Source: Chloroflexota bacterium (lineage in GTDB: Bacteria; Chloroflexota; UBA6077; CF-72). From it: DNA of 64,000 nt. Below the pieces are notes generated by a model. The model made no database searches. It was not told the DNA's origin and worked only from the letters and a program-made list of their open reading frames with translations. The stretch spans positions 362,382 to 426,381 of the forward strand of contig JACPOP010000015.1 in assembly GCA_016191465.1 (NCBI GenBank). The letters are read 5' to 3'. The position numbers and the translations under genes were made by a program. Positions 35,499 to 43,917 of this stretch are shown here, piece after piece (within the stretch, counting starts at the first letter, position 1; every line of letters begins with the position of its first letter).

Positions 35499-36268
35499 AG
35501 TTGCACACCTTCTCGTAATTCAAGCGCCGCAGAGGAGCCCACGCGTGGAACGGCGCGATAACCCTGTACGCGGATGTTCCACCACAGGTGGAAGATCGTC
35601 TTTTCGGCATTGATGATGTTGCTCACCGCGACGGCCTTCGATCGGCCGTAGGCGCGTTCCTGGTGGGTGAGCGGCACCTGGACATACGAGTAGCCCGCTC
35701 GCAAAGCGTGGACGAGCATCTCAGTAACGAAGAAAAACTGGCCAGTCGTGACGGGTAGGCGCCGCGCCAGGTCCGTGGAGTAAACGGTCGGGCCCTGAAA
35801 ATATCGCATGCGCCAACCGAAGAGCAGGTTGATCTCGCCGACCGAGACCGCCGTCAGAATTCGCCGGTGCCAGGCCCGACGCCAGGGGGTGCCGTGGTAC
35901 GGCACCACCAGATCCGCCTGACCGATGGCATCGAAGATCGCCCGCACCGACTCGGGAGCCACTTCGTTGTCCCCTGGCAAGAATGTGAAATACGGCAGCG
36001 TTGCCCGCGTCAGGCCCGAGTGGTATGCCGCGGCGAAGCCGAGGTTGCGCGGGTGGTGGATGGCGGTGACGTTGGGATGCTCACCGGCCAGCCGATCGGC
36101 GACCGCGCCCGTATGGTCGGCGCTCCCGTCGTTGACCAGGAGCACTTCGATTTCGTCCAGGATCCGCCCGGCCTCCAGGATGGTGCTCACCGCACCGGCC
36201 AGGTTGTCCCCCTCGTTGTAGGCCGGGACGACCACCGAGAGGGCGCGGACGGGACGCTCTGGAGGCAT
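35495..36268 (-). CDS. Family 2 glycosyltransferase (DPM/DPG synthase-like)
   Basis: 257 residues. The N terminus ALSVVVPAYNEGDNLAGAVS and VLLVNDGSADHTGAVAD are the nucleotide-sugar binding motifs of GT2, and FTFLPGDNEVAPES holds the acidic metal-site residues (GDNE in place of DAD). A weakly hydrophobic segment (VGEINLLFGWRM) and the polar C terminus suggest a membrane-associated enzyme that loads a sugar on a polyprenyl phosphate. ATG at 36268 lies 6 nt after the E1 beta stop. It probably transfers the operon's sugar to its carrier. Confidence 0.87.
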   Translation of the reverse strand: MPPERPVRALSVVVPAYNEGDNLAGAVSTILEAGRILDEIEVLLVNDGSADHTGAVADRLAGEHPNVTAIHHPRNLGFAAAYHSGLTRATLPYFTFLPGDNEVAPESVRAIFDAIGQADLVVPYHGTPWRRAWHRRILTAVSVGEINLLFGWRMRYFQGPTVYSTDLARRLPVTTGQFFFVTEMLVHALRAGYSYVQVPLTHQERAYGRSKAVAVSNIINAEKTIFHLWWNIRVQGYRAVPRVGSSAALELREGVQL

Positions 36269-36274
36269 GGCGAA

Positions 36275-37336
36275 TCAGTACGGCCCGTAGAAGGCGGCCT
36301 GGACGTCGGCAACCTCGCGGCCGATGGCCACGTCGCTGCGCAGCACATCGAGGCAGGCGCGCGCGATGCTTGCGGGGCTGGGGTGGAATGCATCTTCCAG
36401 CGGCTTGGAGACCGGCGCCGGACAATCGGGGATCGTGACGCGCCGGACCGGGGCCCGGAGGCTCCCAAGCGCTTTCTCCGCCACGACCGCGGCGACCTCC
36501 GCCGAGAACCCGTACGTCGCCCAACTGGTATCGGCAACTACGAGGTGGCCCGTCTTGCGGACCGATTCGAGGATGATCTCCTCGTCCAGGGGGCGGATAC
36601 TTCGAGGGTCGATGACCTCGGCGCTGATGCCCTGGTCCGCCAGGATGTCCGCCGCTCGGGCCGCCTCGTACGCCATCAGCGACGCGCCGACGATCGTCAC
36701 GTCGGTGCCTGCTCGCACAATGCGGCCTTTGCCGAAGGGTATCGGCTCAGCCGCCTCGGGGACTTCGCCCTCGAGCTCGTACAGCGCGCGGTTCTCCAGG
36801 ATGATGACCGGCGTCGAGCCCGTAAGGGCGCTCACCAGCAACCCCTTCGCATCGGCGGGCGACGCCGGAGTGGCCACGTACAGGCCCGGGAAGTGGGCGA
36901 AGGTGGCGTGCGTGCTCTGCGAGTGCGTTGCGCCCTGCCCCCAGCCACGCCCCACGATGGCACGAGTGACAACGGGAACACCGCCCTTGTTGCCAAACAT
37001 GTAGCGCCATTTCGCGGCCAGGTTGAACAGCATGTCCGTGGCAAGGAACATGAAGTCGTTGCGCGGATGGACGACAAGCGGGCGCTTGCCCATGGCGGCG
37101 GCGCCGATCGTGACGCCGGCGAACGCGTTCTCACAATTCGGGATGTCGTGGACTCGCTCCCGCCCGAAGCGCTCGAGGGCGCCCCGCGTGGTCCCGAAGA
37201 TGCCCTTGAAATCGTCCACGCCGATGCCGGCGACGAAGATATTCGGGTCGGCTTCCATGCACTGGACTGTGGCTTCGTTAATGGCCTGCCAGTACTTGAG
37301 GGTTCGCATTCTGGGTGGACCTACTCTCTCGCTCAC
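36275..37336 (-). CDS. Thiamine-dependent dehydrogenase E1 component, beta subunit
   Basis: 353 residues. The layout matches pyruvate/acetoin dehydrogenase E1 beta: RVHDIPNCENAFAGVTIGAA, RNDFMFLATDMLFNLAAKWR, VVTRAIVGRGWGQGATHSQS, FPGLYVATPASPADAKGLLV and the C-terminal half with VIDPRSIRPLDEEIILESVR. The start may be 37336 or Met10 (37309). It is preceded by the alpha subunit with a 3-nt gap. No E2 or E3 gene is nearby, so it is unlikely to serve a full oxo-acid dehydrogenase complex. With sugar enzymes on one side, it may transfer a two-carbon (acetyl) unit onto a keto sugar (inference). Confidence 0.85.
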   Translation of the reverse strand: MSERVGPPRMRTLKYWQAINEATVQCMEADPNIFVAGIGVDDFKGIFGTTRGALERFGRERVHDIPNCENAFAGVTIGAAAMGKRPLVVHPRNDFMFLATDMLFNLAAKWRYMFGNKGGVPVVTRAIVGRGWGQGATHSQSTHATFAHFPGLYVATPASPADAKGLLVSALTGSTPVIILENRALYELEGEVPEAAEPIPFGKGRIVRAGTDVTIVGASLMAYEAARAADILADQGISAEVIDPRSIRPLDEEIILESVRKTGHLVVADTSWATYGFSAEVAAVVAEKALGSLRAPVRRVTIPDCPAPVSKPLEDAFHPSPASIARACLDVLRSDVAIGREVADVQAAFYGPY

Positions 37337-37339
37337 GGA

Positions 37340-38350
37340 CTAATACGTGCCGTCGAGGAGGGTCTCGACCGACGGGAACGGACTGGCTTTGGCATACGCA
37401 ACGGCCTCTGCAATCTCCTGCTGCAGCTCCGCTGACCAGGTGATGATCTGCTCGTCACCGCAGTAGCCCGCGGCAACCACGGCTGCTTGTGCGCGCTTGA
37501 CCGGATCCTTCGCGATCCACGAGTCCACTTCTGCCTTGGTGCGGTAGCCCGCGTCGTAGTCCCAGTTAGGACCGACGTGCTCGCGCCACCGATAGGTGCT
37601 GCATTCGATGAAGTAGGGGCCCTTTCCCTCGCGGCACCAGGCGGCTCCCTCTTCTGCGGCGGCCAGGACCGCGAAGACATCATTGCCATCGACGATGACC
37701 GACGGGAGCTGGTAGCTGCGAACGCGCTCCCAGATGGTGGTGCCGCTGGGCTGCCGAACTTCGAGCGGTGTGTGCGTGGAATACAGGTTGTTCTCGCAGA
37801 TCAACAGGAGAGGTACCTGCTTCACGACGGCGAAGTTCAATGTCTCGTGAAAGATGCCTTCCTCCACGACGCCATCGCCAAAGTAGGACACCGCAATGCG
37901 AGGGCTCCGGTCCATCGCAAACGACCATGCGGATCCCGCCGCCGCGGCCATCGTCTCGCCCAGGATGGCGGATGCCGCGATAAAGCCGACTTCCGGTGCG
38001 TTCAGGTGGACCGAGCCGCCGCGCCCGCGGGCGCACCCGGTCTCGCGACCGTACAACTCGGCCACCATACCCCGCAGGTCGCCGCCCTTGGCCAGGTAAT
38101 GGGCGTGGCAGCGGTGACCGCTATACGCCACGTCCGTTGGACGTAGCGCTCCGGATACCCCGACTGCCACGGCCTCCTGCCCGATCGAGAAGTGCGTCGG
38201 GGTGCGCATCTCCTGTTCTTTGTAGAGGTCCGCGAGCGTCTCTTCGACGGTGCGAATGCGCATCATGGCACGCACAAGTTCCAGGGCAGCCGACGCGGGA
38301 GGAAGAGCCCCATCGGCGATGGCAGTGTGGGGCCGTTCGGTCGTTGTCAT
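37340..38350 (-). CDS. Thiamine-dependent dehydrogenase E1 component, alpha subunit
   Basis: 336 residues from ATG 38350 (GGAGG ends 4 nt before it; a TTG just upstream is also open). Thiamine diphosphate binding is seen as YFGDGVVEEGIFHETLNF followed by LLICENNLYS, the GDG-x(~27)-NN motif. SIGQEAVAVGVSGAL and YSGHRCHAHYLAKGGDL are typical E1 alpha landmarks. It is the first gene of the twelve-gene operon. It pairs with the beta subunit to make the enzyme that decarboxylates a 2-oxo acid, probably pyruvate. Confidence 0.87.
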   Translation of the reverse strand: MTTTERPHTAIADGALPPASAALELVRAMMRIRTVEETLADLYKEQEMRTPTHFSIGQEAVAVGVSGALRPTDVAYSGHRCHAHYLAKGGDLRGMVAELYGRETGCARGRGGSVHLNAPEVGFIAASAILGETMAAAAGSAWSFAMDRSPRIAVSYFGDGVVEEGIFHETLNFAVVKQVPLLLICENNLYSTHTPLEVRQPSGTTIWERVRSYQLPSVIVDGNDVFAVLAAAEEGAAWCREGKGPYFIECSTYRWREHVGPNWDYDAGYRTKAEVDSWIAKDPVKRAQAAVVAAGYCGDEQIITWSAELQQEIAEAVAYAKASPFPSVETLLDGTY

Positions 38351-38691
38351 CAAACCTCCAGTGGTTGCAGCGGCGAATCCAACTGCCGTTGGTGCGGTGC
38401 TCGGATCCGGTGCCGCGATCCCCGACCCAGGGGATCACACCCGATGACGCGGAGCCGCGAAGTGTGCCGCGCATTCTAGGGAGCGCGGGCGTGTACGGCA
38501 AAGCAACTCGCGGGCGCGAGCCGCCGCCGCGGAGCGCTGGACCGGTAGATGGGACCCGGTTGTCGCACCTGGCTGCGCCCCCTGTCGTGGGTCCGAGGGA
38601 TGCCGCGAGGGTGCGCGGCAACCGACGCCGCGGGTTGGCGAACGGTGCGGCCGGCCCAGCCGCAGTTGGCTCCACGTACACTCCGCGCCGG
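38351..38691. other. Divergent intergenic region (341 bp) with palindrome
   Basis: The region lies between the heptose operon (minus) and an RmlD-like gene (plus), so it should hold both promoters. A strong inverted repeat, GATCCCC at 38417-38423 and GGGGATC at 38430-38436 with a 6-nt loop, is centred about 75 bp upstream of the operon start and could be an operator. The open frames that cross it are not convincing, so no gene is called. Confidence 0.4.
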
Positions 38692-39630
38692 GTGCGGGTG
38701 CTGGTTACTGGGTCGAACGGCTTCATTGGCGCGGCCATGCTTCGCTACGCCGCGGACACCCGCGGCGCTGACGTGGTGGGGGTCGGCCGCGCCCTGAGGC
38801 CAGAACCCGCCACGGGGTCCCTGCCGTATGCCTCGGCGGACCTGGCCGACCCGGAGGCGACCAGCAGTGCACTGAAGGCGTTACGGCCTGATGTCGTCAT
38901 TCACGCCGCGGCACGATCCGATCTGGACGCGTGTGAGGCCGCCCCGGACCTCGCGTGGCGCGACAACCTGGAGGCAACGCGGGTCGTGGCGGCGTGCGCG
39001 GCCGAGGTCGGCGCGCGCCTGGTGGTGCTGTCCACCGACTGTGTGTTCGACGGCGAAGCGGAGCGGCTGTACACGGAGGACGATGCACCCCGACCCACCA
39101 GCATCTATGCCGCCAGCAAGCTCGCGTCGGAGCACGCTGCCCTTGCCCTGTGCCCGCGTACAGCGGTCGCTCGCACCGCAACGGTGTTCGGTACTTCGCA
39201 CGGCGGACGGGACAATGCGGTGACCGGTCTCCTCCGGCGACTTCGCGCGAGCCAGCGAGCGACGATGGCGACGGACCAGGTACGGACCCCGGTGCTGCTG
39301 GACAACCTGGTGGAGATGCTCTGGGCACTGGCGGTCGATGACACGGCTGGCGGCATCTACCACACGGTCGGGGCAACTGTCCTCAGCCGCTACGAGCTGG
39401 CGGTACGCGTCGCGGAGCGGTTCGGCTACGACCCATCTTTGATCCAGCCGGTCCTTTCGGCACAGCTTCAGCAGTCCGTGTTCCGGCCCCTGCGGACCCC
39501 GCTGGCAACGGCGAAGCTCCGTGCCCGCTTTAAGGATCTCAGCGTGCTCGAGGTTGACGCAGCGCTGGACCGATTCGCCGACTCGCTGTCTGCCCCGGCG
39601 GTATTCGGTGAAGGGGCCGCACACGGCTGA
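38692..39630 (+). CDS. RmlD-like NAD(P)-dependent sugar reductase (SDR)
   Basis: 312 residues from GTG 38692; the frame is open far upstream, but homology begins at VRVLVTGSNGFIGAAMLRYA. LRPDVVIHAAARSDLDACEA, VVLSTDCVFDGEAERLYTED and SIYAASKLASEHAALA carry the family pattern of dTDP-4-dehydrorhamnose reductase (YxxxK in YAASK). It is on the plus strand, away from the heptose operon. It likely reduces a 4-keto nucleotide sugar; a second RmlD-like enzyme is at 40530-41423. Confidence 0.82.
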   Translation: MRVLVTGSNGFIGAAMLRYAADTRGADVVGVGRALRPEPATGSLPYASADLADPEATSSALKALRPDVVIHAAARSDLDACEAAPDLAWRDNLEATRVVAACAAEVGARLVVLSTDCVFDGEAERLYTEDDAPRPTSIYAASKLASEHAALALCPRTAVARTATVFGTSHGGRDNAVTGLLRRLRASQRATMATDQVRTPVLLDNLVEMLWALAVDDTAGGIYHTVGATVLSRYELAVRVAERFGYDPSLIQPVLSAQLQQSVFRPLRTPLATAKLRARFKDLSVLEVDAALDRFADSLSAPAVFGEGAAHG

Positions 39631-39675
39631 TCGGACGCCCCATCCGCACGCAGACCGTCCGAGGACGGCCGCCTC

Positions 39676-40323
39676 CTACCCCGCCGCTGAGATGAGCAGC
39701 GCGAGGTCGGCTCGGCTGGACCGGACCACTCGGTACACGAGGCTCCCGATCGTGCCCGACACTTCGCCCCCGTCCGCCAGCGTGAGGCCCTGCTGGACCA
39801 GGCTGTCGAGTCGCTCGCCGGCGCCCGAGCCCGGAATCACGTCGCGGAAGCGCTGGAGGGCGCGCACGTCCTCGGCGTCGAGAGGGCGGTTTTCGCTGCG
39901 GACGGCGGCTTCGACGAGCTGCACCTGTTCGGTGGGCGTCCCCCAGACCCACAGGTCGATGTAGGATCGGCCGGTGTAGCCGTTGCAGCTCCACACCAGG
40001 ACTTTCGGGTCGCGCGAATCGTAGCGGCAGCCGGACACGATCTTCGCGAAGGGCCCGCCGGTGGCGCCCATCTGGCACCACCGCCCGGGCAAGCCCCGCT
40101 CATTGGCGCAGTTCGCCGTGTCGGCTTCGACGAACTCGATGACTGTCCAGCCGCTGAGCTCCGGCTGGATGGGTGGAAGGGCGCTTTTCGGAAGCGCGGC
40201 GCGCCCGAGCGGCTGGCACGCGGTCACCAGTGCCGCCAGCAGCAGGACGGCAAGGCGGGCGCGCGCGGCTGGGCCACGTGGCCCGCTGCGCGGCCTTCCG
40301 GGGGTGCCCACGCCCACGCCCAC
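39676..40323 (-). CDS. Putative lipoprotein
   Basis: 215 residues from GTG 40323; GTG codons at 40317 and 40311 are alternatives. The n-region is Arg-rich (GRPRSGPRGPAARAR), then LAVLLLAALVTACQPLG is a signal peptide with lipobox LVTAC. The mature domain has four Cys (ANCANERGLPGRWCQM, SGCRYDSRD, VWSCNGYTG) and LIDLW-like beta strands. No family recognised. GGGAGGGGGC lies directly before the 40323 GTG and is part of an alternative hairpin system. It is convergent with the RmlD-like gene. Confidence 0.65.
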   Translation of the reverse strand: MGVGVGTPGRPRSGPRGPAARARLAVLLLAALVTACQPLGRAALPKSALPPIQPELSGWTVIEFVEADTANCANERGLPGRWCQMGATGGPFAKIVSGCRYDSRDPKVLVWSCNGYTGRSYIDLWVWGTPTEQVQLVEAAVRSENRPLDAEDVRALQRFRDVIPGSGAGERLDSLVQQGLTLADGGEVSGTIGSLVYRVVRSSRADLALLISAAG

Positions 40324-40382
40324 GCCCCCTCCCGCGAGGGGGACTGAGTTTTTCTCGGGAGGGGGCGTACCACGCCCCCTCC
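40322..40382 (-). promoter_or_regulatory. Candidate translational switch: three-arm alternative hairpin at lipoprotein start
   Basis: In the transcript direction arm A GGAGGGGGCGT (40382-40372) is followed by arm B ACGCCCCCTCCCG (40368-40356) and arm C CGGGAGGGGGCGT (40334-40322). B can pair with A (11 bp, 3-nt loop) or with C (13 bp perfect). Arm C contains the ribosome binding site and touches the GTG start at 40323, so A:B pairing would free it and B:C would hide it. This is a structural inference; it could equally be a dispersed GC-rich repeat. Confidence 0.4.
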
Positions 40383-40474
40383 AACCCCCCGCGCCGCGCT
40401 GGATAGGGTCAATCCGGGGCAATCGACGATCCACTGGTGGTCCGCCACAGCAGGAGTGCAGAACTGCGACGAGA

Positions 40475-40503
40475 CGGATGCTTCGCTCCGCTCAGCATGA
40501 CAG
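40475..40503 (+). repeat. Dispersed repeat, copy 1 (cggatgCTTCGCTCCGCTCA type)
   Basis: A 29-bp unit matching two other intergenic copies at 47922-47950 and 57081-57109 with few differences. Sequences of this type are scattered in many bacterial genomes. This copy lies between the lipoprotein gene and the RmlD-like gene and lacks an obvious opposite arm. Confidence 0.55.
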
Positions 40504-40529
40504 CACGGCCCTGCTCGTGTCGCGGGCCA

Positions 40530-41423
40530 TTAGCAGGCTCCCGGGCCGGCGGCGTTCGACCGCAGGAGGCGGCCGTATTCGCGCACGGCGTCCATGGGAT
40601 CGCGCATCACGCTCGGCCCCAGCGCTTGCTGCAGGCGGTTGATGCGGAGTCCGGCCTGCAAAGGACGCAGGGCTGGCTGCTTGAGGTCCGCGGTGGCGAC
40701 TGGCTCCAGGAGCGCCGCCGGTAGCGCCAGCACGTCGGCGGCTTCCACGGCGAACTGGTAGCGATCCACGATCCGCGGGCCGGCCACGTGCCAGATGCCA
40801 TCGGCGCTGATGTGGGCGAGGCCCAGCGCGGCGGCGGCGAGGTCGGGTGCGTACGTGGGGCTGCTCACCTGGTCACGCGGGACGCGCATGCCGTTACCGG
40901 CCGACAGGTTCCTGAAGAGCTGGGCCACGAAGTTCTTATTCTGCGGGTCCGGACCAAACACCACCGTGGTCCGGATGATCAGGGCATCGGGCCGAGCTTC
41001 CAGGATGCCTACTTCCGCAGCGCGCTTCGTCCGGCCGTACGCCGAGAGCGGATTCACGGGGTCATCCTCCCCATAGGGTCCGCTCGTGCCGTCGAAGACG
41101 TACTCCGTGGATAGGAAGACGAGCCGCGCCGACGGCGGGAGCGCGCGCGCCACCGCGACGGGCGTCTCGGCGTTGATCACGGTTGCTCGCTCTGGGTCCG
41201 CCTCACAGGCATCGACCGCGGTCCAGGCGGACGCGTAGACCACCAGCGTGGGCTGGAACCCGGCGATCAGCGCCCGCGCGTCGGGTACAGACCCGTCCCA
41301 CGCAACGAGTCCGGGATGCGGATGGGTAGCGAAGGTCCCCAGCGCGGCCGATCCGCGGCGTTCGGCTTCCGTGAGGAATGCCTGCCCCACCTGGCCACTG
41401 CCGCCCAGGACCAGCAGCTTCAT
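40530..41423 (-). CDS. dTDP-4-dehydrorhamnose reductase-like SDR
   Basis: 297 residues. MKLLVLGGSGQVGQAFLTEA binds NAD(P); VVYASAWTAVDACEADPERA, LVFLSTEYVFDGTSGPYGED and SAYGRTKRAAEVGI are the RmlD signatures with the active-site YxxxK. MRVPRDQVSSPTYAPDLAAA matches the RmlD substrate loop. ATG at 41423. It may complete a deoxysugar pathway whose other enzymes (RmlABC) are outside the window. Confidence 0.87.
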   Translation of the reverse strand: MKLLVLGGSGQVGQAFLTEAERRGSAALGTFATHPHPGLVAWDGSVPDARALIAGFQPTLVVYASAWTAVDACEADPERATVINAETPVAVARALPPSARLVFLSTEYVFDGTSGPYGEDDPVNPLSAYGRTKRAAEVGILEARPDALIIRTTVVFGPDPQNKNFVAQLFRNLSAGNGMRVPRDQVSSPTYAPDLAAAALGLAHISADGIWHVAGPRIVDRYQFAVEAADVLALPAALLEPVATADLKQPALRPLQAGLRINRLQQALGPSVMRDPMDAVREYGRLLRSNAAGPGAC

Positions 41424-41708
41424 GGGCGGCTACCCGGTCGCGGCGCCGGCGGTTCCGGTGCGCGTCTGCTCGGACCGTGGCGGGATACCCGAGCTGGTCC
41501 CCAAACAGCGGGCGCCGCCTGTGCGGCGATGGGCGTACCTGGCTGGACGCGCGTGGTAGGAAGCAGGTAGCGGCAGTGGCTCAGCATGTGGCCACGCCAC
41601 GCAATGGTCGGGCTGACGCCTTCGCGCCGGCGCGTCGACCGGCGTGCGAGCGAAATCGTGGGCCTGGTGGGGCGGATGGGGCCATGCTTCCGCCATTATC
41701 CGTGTATC

Positions 41709-43388
41709 GTGAGCACGCGCGCGGCCGTCACACACCCGCCCGCGCCTGGACGCCCGGCCCGATGGTCCACCGCGCTGGGGGTGCTGCTGCTCGCCGTAGC
41801 GGCCGCGACGCTGGTTGGCTGGGAGAGGCTGTTCGGCGCGTTGCTCCCCGCCTGTGGTGGGGGCTGCCCCGTCTTCGCACCCTGGTGGGGCGGCGCGCTG
41901 GCGACATGTCTGATGCTCCTCGGCTCGGCCGCGCTGGCCTGGATCACGCTCCGCGAGGAGCGTCTCTCGCGCTCCGCGTGGCTCGTGGTGGGCGGCGTGG
42001 CTGTGCTGGCGCGGGTGCTGCTGGTGGTCGGTGCCCAGCGCTACGGGCTGAGCCTTGGCCCCCGGGGCGTGGCCCTGGACGACGAGTCGTCCTACGACTA
42101 CGCGGCCCGCTGGCTGGTGGTGATCGCACGCGAGCCAGCCCGCGGGCTGCCGTTCGAGTTCTCGCACCTGCCGGGGCCGTACCTGCACCTGCTCGGGGCG
42201 CTGTACACCCTCATCACCCCATCGGTCATCCTCGGCCGCGTGCTGGGAGCGCTTCAGTCGCTCCTGCTGGTGCTGGTGGGGGCTGCATTCGCCGTCCGGC
42301 TCGCGGGGCCTCGAGCCGCTGCCCTCACAGGGCTGCTGATTGCCTTGATGCCCGGCATCCTGGTCTGGTCGCCGTTCCTCTTGAAGGACACGCTGATCGC
42401 GGTGACTGCCGCGAGCGTGCTACTGGCGGTCGTCCAGCGCGGCAGCAGGCACGCGCCGCTGGCGTTCGGTGTCCTGGCGAGTGGCCTGCTCGTCCTCGTC
42501 GACTCGCGGGCGTATGTCGGCCTGGCGGAGGCCGGGGTGGTGGCGGTGGTCGGCCTGGTACGGGTATGGAACGCTGGCTGGAGACGGCGGGTCACAGGCT
42601 CCAACGGGGCGTTCCGTGCGCGGCGAATCCGTCGCGGTGCCGTTCTCGCGCTCGCGGGCCTGGTTGTGGTAGGCCTTGGAGTTGGGTTCGCGACCGTGGC
42701 CCGAAGCGCCCTCGGAGACAACCCCGCCGCTCGGCTCCTGTACTACCAGGTCGTCCTCGAGCTGGTGCCGCCGCCGGTGGAGCCGCTTGGCGAGGCGCTG
42801 GTTGGCTGGCGGCCCGCGCCGCCGGTCGGCGGGTTCATGGCGACGATCAACCGCCCCGACGGCGGCCAGGACATGGGCATGATCGTCGCGGAGCGACGCT
42901 CCGACGTCATCGTGGCGACCACCCGCGACGATTTCGAGGTTGTCCCCCGGTCCCGCCTCAGTTCCGTTGAGCAGATCGAGCCCGTCTGGGCCGTGCGCGC
43001 GCTCGTCCAGCGGTCGCTGGGGAACGCGGTCAAGGTGTTCACGGCTCCACTGACCACCGGCATGCCCTCGGCGCTCTACGTCGGCATGGGTGTGGATGCG
43101 CTGGTATGGCTGGCAACGCTCGCCGCGGGGACCTGGCTCGGGCTGCGGACGCACGGGCTGCCGTGGCTGCGGCTGCCGGTGGCGTTCGCCTGGGCGATGC
43201 TGCTACTCCTGTCGTTGGTCTCCGGCAATCCGGGCAACCTGGTCCGCCAGCGGGCAGCGCTCACCTATCCCGTGCTGCTGATGTGTATCGCGGCTGGTCT
43301 AACGCACCGAAAATGGCCTTCCGCGGCTTTGCCGTCGCGTGTCAGAGCGCCCACACCGCTGGCGCAGGAGACGGACGGCCGGCGGTAG
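41709..43388 (+). CDS. Polytopic membrane protein, glycosyltransferase-like
   Basis: 559 residues from GTG 41709; an open frame continues upstream to 41586 without homology-like features, and no good ribosome binding site is visible. About ten helices. The first outer loop is RGVALDDESSYDYAARWLVV, acidic as in GT-C enzymes, followed by FSHLPGPYLHLLGALYTL. A large outer loop (about residues 345-440) separates two groups of helices. The distribution fits PMT-like or lipid-carrier glycosyltransferases. It is on the plus strand, convergent with rplT. Confidence 0.72.
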   Translation: MSTRAAVTHPPAPGRPARWSTALGVLLLAVAAATLVGWERLFGALLPACGGGCPVFAPWWGGALATCLMLLGSAALAWITLREERLSRSAWLVVGGVAVLARVLLVVGAQRYGLSLGPRGVALDDESSYDYAARWLVVIAREPARGLPFEFSHLPGPYLHLLGALYTLITPSVILGRVLGALQSLLLVLVGAAFAVRLAGPRAAALTGLLIALMPGILVWSPFLLKDTLIAVTAASVLLAVVQRGSRHAPLAFGVLASGLLVLVDSRAYVGLAEAGVVAVVGLVRVWNAGWRRRVTGSNGAFRARRIRRGAVLALAGLVVVGLGVGFATVARSALGDNPAARLLYYQVVLELVPPPVEPLGEALVGWRPAPPVGGFMATINRPDGGQDMGMIVAERRSDVIVATTRDDFEVVPRSRLSSVEQIEPVWAVRALVQRSLGNAVKVFTAPLTTGMPSALYVGMGVDALVWLATLAAGTWLGLRTHGLPWLRLPVAFAWAMLLLLSLVSGNPGNLVRQRAALTYPVLLMCIAAGLTHRKWPSAALPSRVRAPTPLAQETDGRR

Positions 43389-43492
43389 CGGGAGGACCTC
43401 CCCTTGAAACGCCCGAGTGGGCCTGTTGGCCGAACGATTTCGCGCGAATGGGGACCACGCTGCCGCGGTGCAATGGCTCCAAACGCTGAGAA

Positions 43493-43510
43493 GGCCGCCT
43501 GATGGCGGCC
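43493..43510. terminator. Hairpin between convergent genes, probable terminator
   Basis: GGCCGCC and GGCGGCC (7 bp perfect stem, 4-nt loop), downstream of both the plus-strand glycosyltransferase-like gene and the minus-strand rplT. On the minus strand it is followed by a weakly T-rich stretch (ttctcagcgttt). It could end both transcripts. Confidence 0.55.
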
Positions 43511-43537
43511 CCTCCAGGTCATTGACGGTCTCGCGCC

Positions 43538-43879
43538 TCAGGCGCCCTTCACAATCGCGCCGAAGCTCTCGATGTCGCGAGCAGCAAGGTCTGCCAGCAT
43601 CTTGCGGTTCACCTCGACGCCCCGGACTTTGAGCGACGCCATCAACTGGCTGTAACTCATGCCGTGGATGCGCGCCGCGGCATTGATGCGCTGGATCCAC
43701 AGGCGCCGCATGTCGCCCTTACGGGCTCGACGGTCGCGGTAGGCGTACGAGAGCGCCTTCATCACGTTCTCGTTGGCGATGCGGAAGAGCCGCCGCTTGC
43801 CCTGGGTGTGGCCCTTCGCCAGGCCCAGAATCTTCTTGTGGCGTGCCTTGGCGGTAACGCCAGCCTTGATGCGCGTCAT
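43538..43879 (-). CDS. rplT: 50S ribosomal protein L20
   Basis: 113 residues, normal length. TRIKAGVTAKARHKKILGLA, GHTQGKRRLFRIANENVMKA, YRDRRARKGDMRRLWIQRIN and GMSYSQLMASLK are diagnostic of L20, which binds 23S rRNA early in large-subunit assembly. ATG 43879 has AGGAGA 10 nt upstream. It follows rpmI by 38 bp on the same strand. Confidence 0.97.
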   Translation of the reverse strand: MTRIKAGVTAKARHKKILGLAKGHTQGKRRLFRIANENVMKALSYAYRDRRARKGDMRRLWIQRINAAARIHGMSYSQLMASLKVRGVEVNRKMLADLAARDIESFGAIVKGA

Positions 43880-43917
43880 GGGGGTCCTGTCTCCTGGTTA
43901 GCTCGTTCGCCGCTGCT

